Assembly: GCA_002338615.1 (NCBI GenBank)
Contig: DDIS01000085.1
Location: 12,244 to 76,243, forward strand
Source of the DNA: Proteobacteria bacterium UBA1844
GTDB lineage: Bacteria; Pseudomonadota; Gammaproteobacteria; Steroidobacterales; Woeseiaceae
Length of the DNA: 64,000 bases
Reading direction: 5' to 3'
Shown: one piece after another, positions 54,744 to 62,413 of the stretch
How positions within the stretch are numbered: the first letter of the stretch is position 1
Layout: each line of letters opens with the position of its first letter
Position numbers and translations under genes: made by a program
Notes under the pieces: model-generated
Database searches by the model: none
What the model saw: only the letters and a program-made list of their open reading frames with translations
What the model was told of the DNA's origin: nothing

Positions 54744-56849
54744 ATGAAAAACAAAGTGTTACTTATTGCTTGCCTGGCGCTGCTCGGTGCCTGCGAGGCA
54801 CAGCATTCGGAGCCAGTACCTTCCGCGGTAGCGACGCCGGATGTCGTGTCGGTTCCGGCAATAGCCGAAACGGAAGGCACGCTGATGGATGGTGCCAACG
54901 ATCCGGCGATCTGGATTGACGCCAGGAATCCCGGCGGCAGCCTGATCCTTGGCAGCGGGGGCGAGGGCGCACTTGAAGTCTACTCGCTCGAGGGTAAACG
55001 CGTAGCCACGGCGGGGGTACGGCCTGCATCGCTGGTCGATGTGGCCTATAACTTTCCATTCGACGGTGAGCCAACCGACCTGGTCATGACTTACGACCCC
55101 GCCGCAGCGGAGCTGGTTGCGTTCGTTTTCGACCAGGGTCGGACGTCGCTCAGTGAAGTGTCGGAGCCGATGCCAACAGAGGCGGAAATTGAGGGGCTGT
55201 GCCTGTATCGGAGTCCCCTGAGCCAGAAGCTTTATGCATTTGCCGCGGGCGAAGGGCAATTGCAGCAGTGGGAGTTGTTTAGCGATACGAATCGCGTTCA
55301 CGGGCGCCTTGTACGCACGGTGCCGGTAGGTCCCGGCGCCGCACATTGCGTCGCGGATGATCGTGCAGCGGCTGTCTATTTCACGCAGGAAACCATCGGA
55401 ATTGCCCGTTTGAATGCTGAGCCTGAATCCGAGGCTGACATTGAATATTACGATCTTACAGTTCCACACGGTCGATTCGACGGCGACGTGAAAGGCATCG
55501 CGCTTTATCAACAGGAGGAAGGCGGTTACTTGATCGTATCGAGCGCGGATGAAAGTCTCCTGCAGGTTTACGAAGTCGATAGTCGGGCGCACGTTGGGAC
55601 TCTGAGTGTTGCGGCACACGACGGCGTTGACGGTGCAGAAGAGTCTGAGGGTCTCGCTGCAGCTAGCTTTGCACTGCCAGGCCGGTTTGATCAGGGTATA
55701 TTGCTGGTCACGGATGACAGCAACGATGGCGGCACGACCAACTACAAGCTAGTCGCGTGGCGGGATGTTGCCGCGGCGCTCCATTTGTCGACCGGCGGCG
55801 CGTATGACCCGACCGTTCCGGCGACCAGTTCCGCGATTCTCGTATCGGCAAGTGTTGCAACAGAACCCGTGCAGAGTTTCGGGGATGCCGCCGATGACCC
55901 TGCAATCTGGGTCCATCCGGAAAATCCTGGCCAGAGTCTGATCTTCGGCACACAAAAAAGACGCGGCATCAATGTCTACGACATGTCAGGCAAATTGTTA
56001 CAGGCGCGCGAAGATGGCCGGATCAATAACGTGGACCTACGCTACGGTTTTATCCTGGACGGCAAGCCGGTCGACATAGTGACGGCAAGCAACCGGACTC
56101 ACGATAGCATCAGCATCTGGAAGGTGGATCCGGTGTCACGCACCCTTGTTGATATTGCGGATGGCGTTGTGAGCGCGGAGATGGAAGAACCGTACGGTCA
56201 GTGCATGTACAGGAGCAAGCGTGACGGAAGTTTCTATGTTTTCATCAATGACACGGATGGCATTGTAAAACAATGGAAACTGTTCGAAAGTAGTAAAGGA
56301 CGCGTCAATGCAAAGTTGGTGCGCGAATTCAGCGTTGGTTCGCAGACCGAGGGCTGTGTCGCCGACGATGAACTTGGTTTTTTGTATATCGGTGAAGAAG
56401 ACGTCGCAATCTGGAAGTATGCCGCGGAACCGGATGGTTCGGAACAACGTACGCTCGTTGATCGCACTGTTGACGGAAACCTTACCGACGATGTCGAAGG
56501 CATGGCGATAATCTATGGCCCCGAAGACACGGGCTATCTGATCGCATCGAACCAGGGCGCCGATAATTATGCGGTCTATGAGCGTGGCGGCGACAATCGC
56601 TTTCTCGGCCATTTCTACATCGTCGCAGATGCGGCGACAGGAATTGACGGCGCTTCAGAAACAGACGGCCTCGATGTTACGAGCGCCAACCTTGGTCCGG
56701 CGTTTCCGCACGGTGTGCTTGTCGTCCAGGACGGGCGCAACATCTCGCCGAAGCAACGGCAAAATTTCAAGCTGGTACCGTGGGAACGAATTGCGAATGC
56801 GATGGGTCTGGAGCTGTTTGAAGGTTACGATCCGCGAGCCGACAACTGA
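54744..56849 (+). CDS. Two-domain beta-propeller phytase (3-phytase family), lipoprotein
   Basis: 701 residues, lipoprotein leader LLIACLALLGAC. Two tandem beta-propeller phytase (BPP) domains, about 35-350 and 365-700. The second has the standard BPP motifs: DAADDPAIWVHP (about 380), NNVDLRYGF, IVTASNRTHDSI and EEPYGQCMYRS. The first has only a loose version (DGANDPAIWID, then VAYNFPFDG, MTYDPAAAE instead of NNVD and ASNR), so it is probably the partial domain that, in dual-domain BPPs, helps binding but is weakly active. BPPs hydrolyse phytate with calcium. It leads the run of genes that reach iol enzymes. Confidence 0.88.
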   Translation: MKNKVLLIACLALLGACEAQHSEPVPSAVATPDVVSVPAIAETEGTLMDGANDPAIWIDARNPGGSLILGSGGEGALEVYSLEGKRVATAGVRPASLVDVAYNFPFDGEPTDLVMTYDPAAAELVAFVFDQGRTSLSEVSEPMPTEAEIEGLCLYRSPLSQKLYAFAAGEGQLQQWELFSDTNRVHGRLVRTVPVGPGAAHCVADDRAAAVYFTQETIGIARLNAEPESEADIEYYDLTVPHGRFDGDVKGIALYQQEEGGYLIVSSADESLLQVYEVDSRAHVGTLSVAAHDGVDGAEESEGLAAASFALPGRFDQGILLVTDDSNDGGTTNYKLVAWRDVAAALHLSTGGAYDPTVPATSSAILVSASVATEPVQSFGDAADDPAIWVHPENPGQSLIFGTQKRRGINVYDMSGKLLQAREDGRINNVDLRYGFILDGKPVDIVTASNRTHDSISIWKVDPVSRTLVDIADGVVSAEMEEPYGQCMYRSKRDGSFYVFINDTDGIVKQWKLFESSKGRVNAKLVREFSVGSQTEGCVADDELGFLYIGEEDVAIWKYAAEPDGSEQRTLVDRTVDGNLTDDVEGMAIIYGPEDTGYLIASNQGADNYAVYERGGDNRFLGHFYIVADAATGIDGASETDGLDVTSANLGPAFPHGVLVVQDGRNISPKQRQNFKLVPWERIANAMGLELFEGYDPRADN

Positions 56850-56882
56850 AAACATGCCTGATCTGACGTCGAGGCAAATTAG

Positions 56883-58271
56883 GTGAGATCAATTCTTCGG
56901 TTTTTTGCGGCCGGTGAGGATGCGCCGAGAATTTCGGATGCTGCGAGCATCGATGCGCAGTTTCGATATCATCGGCGCAACATTATCTTCATTATCACTC
57001 TTGGCTACGGGCTCGGCTACGTGTGCCGGCTGGCGCTCAACGTCGTCAAGAAGCCGCTCATGGATGCGGGTGTTTTTACACCCGAGGAAGTGGGGTTCAT
57101 TGGCTCGATGTTGCTCTACGGCTATGCCCTCGGCAAATTCAGCAACGGCATACTCGCCGACTACTCGAACGTTAAGCGCTTTTTCGCTGCAGGACTGTTG
57201 CTGTCGGCTCTGATGAATTTCGGCATGTCCCTGTCCACGGTTGTCTGGGTATCAGCCGCTCTGTGGGCGTTGAACGGCTGGTTCCAGGGATTCGGCGCGC
57301 CGGGGTGCGTCGTTGCACTCGCAAACTGGTTCAGCAACCAGGAGCGAGGTCGCTATTACGGGATCTGGAGTACCGCGCATTCCATTGGTGAAGGCCTGAC
57401 CTATCTTGGCATAGCCTTCCTGATAGCCATGCCACCGAAAGGCCTTGGTTTGCCGTGGCAATTCGGTTTTTGGGTCCCGGCAACAATCTGCGTGCTCGCA
57501 GCCATACTCGTGTACATTTTTTTGCAGGATCGACCGCAAACACTCGGCTTGCCTTCGGTCGCCGAATGGCGCAACGACGGCGGGCTCGCAACCTCGGCAC
57601 CGCGCGATTCCAGGAGCATTCTCAAGGATCAGCTGAAAGTCCTGACTTTTCCGTCGATCTGGATTATCGCGCTCGCAAGCTCAACCATGTATATCACGCG
57701 CTATGCGATCAATAGCTGGGGCAATGTGTACCTGCAGGAAATTCGCGGGTTTGACCTTTTCGACGCCAACCTGTTTATTTTTCTCAATACCGCGGCGGGT
57801 ATTCTCGGCTGCGTTGCTTACGGTTACATGTCTGACAAGTGGTTTAATGCACGTCGGCCGCCCACGAATCTTATTTTCGGTCTCATGGAGCTGCTGCCGC
57901 TGTTCGTAATTTTTTACGGCCCGGCGAATCATTTCGTACTGGCGACCGCGTTGGTTGTTTACGGATTCGGCCTGAGCGGCATCCTTGCCTCGCTGGGTGG
58001 ACTGTTTGCCATCGATATAGCGCCGAAAAAAGTAGCGGGGGCGGCGATGGGTTTCATCGGCATTTTCAGTTATATCGGTGCAGGCCTGCAGGACTATATC
58101 AGCGGCAGTTTGATTTATAACAGCGAGGTTCAAGTCATTTTCTCCATGGGTGAAGTAACACCAACGGTTTATTTTTACGACTATTCGACGCCGATCCTGT
58201 TCTGGGTAGGTGCGTCGGTCATTTCAGTTGTGTTGGCTACCAGCCTTTGGAATGTACATGCGAGCGACTGA
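56883..58271 (+). CDS. MFS transporter of the organophosphate:phosphate antiporter (OPA) type
   Basis: 462 residues, GTG start 33 nt after the phytase stop, 12 membrane segments. The OPA features are GYGLGYVCRLALNVVKKPLMD, KFSNGILADYSNVKRF, and an ALWALNGWFQGFGAP segment matching GlpT/UhpT/UhpC relatives (NGWFQGMG.P). Relatives carry glycerol-3-phosphate, hexose phosphates or phosphoglycerate. Placement between phytase and inositol-monophosphatase-family genes suggests import of a partly dephosphorylated inositol phosphate; this is inference. UhpC-type sensing is another possibility. Confidence 0.87.
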   Translation: MRSILRFFAAGEDAPRISDAASIDAQFRYHRRNIIFIITLGYGLGYVCRLALNVVKKPLMDAGVFTPEEVGFIGSMLLYGYALGKFSNGILADYSNVKRFFAAGLLLSALMNFGMSLSTVVWVSAALWALNGWFQGFGAPGCVVALANWFSNQERGRYYGIWSTAHSIGEGLTYLGIAFLIAMPPKGLGLPWQFGFWVPATICVLAAILVYIFLQDRPQTLGLPSVAEWRNDGGLATSAPRDSRSILKDQLKVLTFPSIWIIALASSTMYITRYAINSWGNVYLQEIRGFDLFDANLFIFLNTAAGILGCVAYGYMSDKWFNARRPPTNLIFGLMELLPLFVIFYGPANHFVLATALVVYGFGLSGILASLGGLFAIDIAPKKVAGAAMGFIGIFSYIGAGLQDYISGSLIYNSEVQVIFSMGEVTPTVYFYDYSTPILFWVGASVISVVLATSLWNVHASD

Positions 58272-58281
58272 GGTTCCGCAC

Positions 58282-58785
58282 TTGACGAAAGCAGCACGTC
58301 ACTTTGTAATCTTTTTGGGTCTGTTTGCCGGCCTCTCTGCATGTACTACAGACGACAAGACGGACTACTGCAAGAATCACTATGTTTATCATCAGCAACA
58401 TCGGGATGCCATTGCGTCACTCGATATAACGTTGCTCGATGATGGAATCATGCAAAGCGAAATGCAGGTACCGAGAGACTCGCTGCTAAGATTTGCAGGG
58501 ACGGCATCGCTTGATACGCTGTCAGATTCCGATGCGGTATTCCAGGTCAACACCGACACGCAATGCGCGCCCGGTGAGTCCACTGTGGATAACAGCGGAG
58601 AGCGTCTGGTGCTGACTTACAAGACCGTCTGTGGGGCGGGCAACCGGATTACTGCAGTTAATGTCACCGTGTTTGACCTACTGCCGGACCTTGACGAAAT
58701 GTTAGTGTCTGTCTCTACTACGGCGACTGAGAAAACGTTTGCCATTAGCCGCCAATGCCCGAACCCGATTTTTCGCCTGAGGTAG
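58282..58785 (+). CDS. Small lipoprotein of unknown function
   Basis: 167 residues from TTG 58282, preceded by GAGG; an ATG at 58258 lies inside the transporter gene and is the other option. Lipoprotein signal FVIFLGLFAGLSACTTDD. The mature part contains three or four Cys (DYCKNHYVYHQQHRDA, TDTQCAPGES, TVCGAGNRI, SRQCPNP) that could form bridges. No family recognised. Its position between the OPA transporter and the inositol phosphatase gene suggests a part in the phytate system. Confidence 0.7.
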   Translation: MTKAARHFVIFLGLFAGLSACTTDDKTDYCKNHYVYHQQHRDAIASLDITLLDDGIMQSEMQVPRDSLLRFAGTASLDTLSDSDAVFQVNTDTQCAPGESTVDNSGERLVLTYKTVCGAGNRITAVNVTVFDLLPDLDEMLVSVSTTATEKTFAISRQCPNPIFRLR

Positions 58786-58794
58786 GACCGTATA

Positions 58795-59592
58795 TTGACC
58801 AAGGAAACAGACCGACTTGAATTTGCCTGCGACGTGGCCAAGACCGCGGGCACTGTGGCATTGGAGTACTTTGCCGATCTCGGTGCATTGACCGTGCGCA
58901 GTAAAGGTGTCCAGGACATGGCGACAGAGGCGGACATCAATACGGAAAAAGTCATTCGGCGCGAAATTGCGAAGGCATATCCGGACGATGCATTTTTGGG
59001 TGAGGAGAGCAGCGAGTCATTCGCGATCAAACCGGGCGCAGGCACCTGGATCGTCGATCCCATCGACGGTACGCAGCCGTTTATCAGCGGTATGCGAACC
59101 TGGTGCGTATCGATTGCGTACTATGCGGACCGGAAACTGCAGGTGGGGGTGGTCTACGACCCGACCTCGGACGAACTGTACGCGGCGAGGCGCGGTGGCG
59201 GCGCAAGTTTGAACGGCCACCCGATGCGCGTCGCGGAGGTGTCGAGCCTGGGAGCGGGCCTGGTTGGAATCGGCTACTCAACCCGTGTGACGCCCGAAGA
59301 AAGCGTACATCCGTTGCTGAACCTGCTAAAAGCAGATGGCATGTTCCACCGATGTGGCAGTGGTGCATTGAGCCTGGCCTATGTCGCCGCGGGTCGATTG
59401 ATCGGGTATTTTGAACCCCACATGTGTCCCTGGGATTTCGCTGCAGGCGCATTGCTGGTGCAAGAGGCAGGTGGCTTGACCAACGACTGCCTGCCAACGG
59501 AGCAAACCCTGATCGACGGCGGCCCGGTGCTTGCTGCAGCCGGCGGCGTCTATGACAAACTTGAAGCCTGCTGCGTGCCGGAAATCTTGTAG
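58795..59592 (+). CDS. Inositol monophosphatase-family phosphatase
   Basis: 265 residues, TTG start at 58795 with AGGTAGGA just upstream, 9 nt after the lipoprotein gene. The family motifs are DMATEADINTEK, GEESS, DPIDGTQPFISG, and WDFAAGALLVQEAGG. The enzyme would free phosphate from inositol monophosphate or, as in related proteins, histidinol phosphate. In this neighbourhood (phytase upstream, inositol catabolic genes downstream on the other strand) an inositol phosphate substrate is most likely. Its stop lies inside the REP-type repeat. Confidence 0.86.
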   Translation: MTKETDRLEFACDVAKTAGTVALEYFADLGALTVRSKGVQDMATEADINTEKVIRREIAKAYPDDAFLGEESSESFAIKPGAGTWIVDPIDGTQPFISGMRTWCVSIAYYADRKLQVGVVYDPTSDELYAARRGGGASLNGHPMRVAEVSSLGAGLVGIGYSTRVTPEESVHPLLNLLKADGMFHRCGSGALSLAYVAAGRLIGYFEPHMCPWDFAAGALLVQEAGGLTNDCLPTEQTLIDGGPVLAAAGGVYDKLEACCVPEIL

Positions 59593-59649
59593 GAGCGCCA
59601 CCCTCGGCGCGGATTTCTGAAACGGATCGCGGCAAGATGCCGCTCCTAC
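59589..59649. repeat. REP-type inverted repeat doublet
   Basis: GTAGGAGCG at 59589 and CGCTCCTAC at 59641 are perfect inverted arms; inside, GGCGCGGAT and ATCGCGGC form secondary near-symmetry around TTTCTGAAAC. This is the usual layout of a REP pair seen in many gammaproteobacteria. It fills the 59-nt gap between the convergent phosphatase and iolE genes and may act as a two-way transcription stop. Confidence 0.8.
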
Positions 59650-59651
59650 GG

Positions 59652-60542
59652 TTACGGCAATTTAGGCGCCGAGATAAATGAATGCAGGTTTTCGAGGCCT
59701 AATCGGGCGTACTTTGCGGGTGCTGCGACGCTCGGGTCCTGTTCTGCCTCGACCACGATCCAGCCACCGTAATTTGCAGATCGCAATGCAGTAAAAATGC
59801 TGCCGTAGTCCACAGAACCGTCGCCCGGAACGGTGAATACGCCGTCGAGTACTGCATCCAGGAAGCTGCTGTCCCGGTTCTGGCAGGCGCGTAGCAAGGG
59901 CGCGCGTACATCTTTGCAATGGACGTGTCCGATGCGGTCTGCGTACACATTGGCAAGCTCGGTCGGGTTTGCATTGGCAAAAGCGGCGTGCCCGGTATCG
60001 AGTAGCAGGTAGACGTCGTCACTCGTTGCCTCCATGAGTGCTTTGATATCCTCATGCGACTGGACCACTGTTCCCATGTGGTGGTGGTAGCATAGTTTCA
60101 GACCGTTTTCGGCAGAGAATCGAGCGACCTCTGAGAGCTTGTCAGCAAACCGGCGTTGTACGTCCACCGACATTCGGGGGCGTCGCGACAGGCGGATCTC
60201 TTTATCGGAATGGACACAACCTGTAACTTCCGCAAAAATCAGAACGTCACAATCCATGGCACGCAGCAGGTCTGCATGTTTCTGCATGGCTTTTATTTCC
60301 TCACTGGCACTACGCTTGAGCAGCTGACCGCTATACCAGCCCGAAACCAGGGAAAGCTCGTGCGCTGCAAGCAATGGCTTGAGTTCCGCGGGATTACGAG
60401 GAAATTTATGGCCCAGTTCCACACCGTCGTAGCCGGCTGCAGCGGCATCCGACAAACAATCCTGCAGAGAAAAGTTTGCACCGACGTATTGCAAGTCGTC
60501 GTTGCTCCAGGTAATCGGGTTGATTCCGAACGAGACGCTCAT
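59652..60542 (-). CDS. iolE: Myo-inosose-2 dehydratase
   Basis: 296 residues from ATG 60542 (SVSFGINPITWSNDDL), a sugar-phosphate isomerase/epimerase-like barrel. The family opening GINPITWSND, the YDGVELGHKFP strand, CYHHHMGTVVQ and LLLDTGHAAFA match IolE, which converts 2-keto-myo-inositol (inosose) to the dione. Third gene of the iolC-iolD-iolE order on this strand; 32 nt follow the iolD stop. An upstream ATG at 60578 overlaps iolD and is less likely. Confidence 0.87.
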   Translation of the reverse strand: MSVSFGINPITWSNDDLQYVGANFSLQDCLSDAAAAGYDGVELGHKFPRNPAELKPLLAAHELSLVSGWYSGQLLKRSASEEIKAMQKHADLLRAMDCDVLIFAEVTGCVHSDKEIRLSRRPRMSVDVQRRFADKLSEVARFSAENGLKLCYHHHMGTVVQSHEDIKALMEATSDDVYLLLDTGHAAFANANPTELANVYADRIGHVHCKDVRAPLLRACQNRDSSFLDAVLDGVFTVPGDGSVDYGSIFTALRSANYGGWIVVEAEQDPSVAAPAKYARLGLENLHSFISAPKLP

Positions 60543-60574
60543 GCTGTTATGGCCTGGTGTACGTTGGCTTGCCG

Positions 60575-62413
60575 TCAATTGCGTTTGTCACGATAGTCCC
60601 GGTAGGCGGACTTTACATCGGCATTGTCCGAGACCGCTGCCACGGGAACATCCCACCAGGTGCCGCCTTGTTCCGTCGAAAGGACCGGGTGCGTATCAAT
60701 AACCACGACCGCTGTACGAGGCGCAGCTTTCGCGCGCGCGAGTGCTGCACCCAACCCGGAAATATTCGGCACCTTTTGCGCGACTGCTCCGAGCGATGCT
60801 GCATGTGCAACAAAATCAATGCGCGGCACGGTTTTCGAATTTGCGTAACTCGTGTCCAGCATATTGTTGTAAGCCTTGCCACCGAGCGAGGTCTGCAGCC
60901 GGTTGATGCACGCAAAACCGCGATTATCAAACACAACGATAATGAGTTTCAGGTCGAGGGCAATTGAGCTCGCAATTTCCGAGTTGAGCATCAGGTAGCT
61001 GCCGTCGCCGACGGTTACAACAATGTCGCGCTCGGGTGTGGCCAGTTTTGCGCCCATTCCCCCGGCAATTTCATAGCCCATGCACGAATATCCGTACTCA
61101 ACGTGATAGCTGTTGCTGTCCGCTGCACGCCAAAGCTTGTGCAACTCGCCCGGCAGCCCGCCGGCGGCACAGACGATGGTTGCGTTGTCCGGAAATTGCT
61201 CCGCAATGACACCGAGTACCTGCGCATCGGTTGGCAGGTCCGTTTGAGTAATGGTGATTGCGGCGTCGTAAACCTCAGCCCACTTCGATTTCAAACTTGC
61301 GGCCCGCCGCAGCCAGGCCGGATCTGTGTGGCTTTCTGTAAGACGAGCGCCCAGTTCCTCAAGACAGCGGTTGGCGTCGCCACGTAGCGCAATAGCGTTG
61401 CGTTTTCCGAGATCGTGCCGGGCCACGTTGATGCTGAGGAGTTCGCAGCCGGGTTTGCGAATCAGCAGCCCGGACCCGGTCGTGAAATCCTGCAGCCGTG
61501 TACCTATCGCAATGATCAGGTCAGCGTTTGCCGCGAGTTCATTTGCGGCATTCGTGCCGGTTACGCCAAGCGCGCCGACGTTGCGCACATGCTGCCAGCT
61601 AAGAGCACCTTTCCCCGCCTGGGTCTCGGCCACCGGGATGTCCAGCCGTGTGGCAAATTCTGCGAGCGTGTCCGCTGCGTCCGAGTAGAGGACGCCGCCG
61701 CCTGCGATGATCAGTGGTCGCCTGCTTTTTGCTATCAGCATCTCGGCGGCTGCAAGCGCCCGCAAATCCGGACCGGCTCGATCGCGACTGTGTTCCCGCC
61801 GTGCAAAAAAGTACTCCGGGAAGTCATAGGACTCTGCCTGCACATCCTGCGGCAAGGCCAATGTCACGGGTCCACATTCCGCCGGGTCGAGTAGTACCCG
61901 GATTGCGTGCGGCAGGCTTTGCAAAAGCTGCTCGGGCCGCGTGATCCGGTCCCAGTAACGGGATACTGGTTTGAAGCAATCATTCGCCGTAATTGTCGGG
62001 TCCGAAAAGTCTTCGAGCTGCTGCAGGACCGGGTCCGGCAGTCGACTGGCGAACGTATCGCCTGGCAGCAGGAGCAGCGGCAGCCGATTAACGTGCGCGA
62101 CGGCTGCGGCAGTCACCATGTTGGTGGCACCCGGGCCGACCGAGGTGGTACAGGCCATCAGACGACGGCGTTTGCTCGCTTTCGCATAGGCAATCGCGGC
62201 GTGCGCCATGGCCTGTTCGTTGTGCGCGCGGTAGACCGGCATTTCCGCTTGCATGTCTTCGAGGGCCTCACCAATGCCTGCGACGTTGCCGTGACCGAAA
62301 ATTGCAAAAATACCGCGTAGCAATTGCTGCGGTGCGCCGTCAATTTCCGTGTACTGTGCGGCGAGATAGCGGATCAGGGCCTGTGCCGTTGTCAGTCGTA
62401 TTTTGCCTTTCAC
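60575..62413 (-). CDS. iolD: 3D-(3,5/4)-trihydroxycyclohexane-1,2-dione hydrolase (ThDP-dependent)
   Basis: 612 residues from GTG 62413, whose GTGA overlaps the stop of the iolC-type gene. ThDP-enzyme domains in order: N-terminal pyrimidine-binding domain with QAMAHAAIAYAKASKRRR and TSVGPGATNMV, central domain with RRPLIIAGGGVLYSD, and C-terminal diphosphate-binding domain with VGDGSYLMLNSEIAS. It opens the ring of the dione to a linear acid in the inositol pathway. A longer frame to 62491 overlaps the upstream gene. Confidence 0.92.
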   Translation of the reverse strand: MKGKIRLTTAQALIRYLAAQYTEIDGAPQQLLRGIFAIFGHGNVAGIGEALEDMQAEMPVYRAHNEQAMAHAAIAYAKASKRRRLMACTTSVGPGATNMVTAAAVAHVNRLPLLLLPGDTFASRLPDPVLQQLEDFSDPTITANDCFKPVSRYWDRITRPEQLLQSLPHAIRVLLDPAECGPVTLALPQDVQAESYDFPEYFFARREHSRDRAGPDLRALAAAEMLIAKSRRPLIIAGGGVLYSDAADTLAEFATRLDIPVAETQAGKGALSWQHVRNVGALGVTGTNAANELAANADLIIAIGTRLQDFTTGSGLLIRKPGCELLSINVARHDLGKRNAIALRGDANRCLEELGARLTESHTDPAWLRRAASLKSKWAEVYDAAITITQTDLPTDAQVLGVIAEQFPDNATIVCAAGGLPGELHKLWRAADSNSYHVEYGYSCMGYEIAGGMGAKLATPERDIVVTVGDGSYLMLNSEIASSIALDLKLIIVVFDNRGFACINRLQTSLGGKAYNNMLDTSYANSKTVPRIDFVAHAASLGAVAQKVPNISGLGAALARAKAAPRTAVVVIDTHPVLSTEQGGTWWDVPVAAVSDNADVKSAYRDYRDKRN

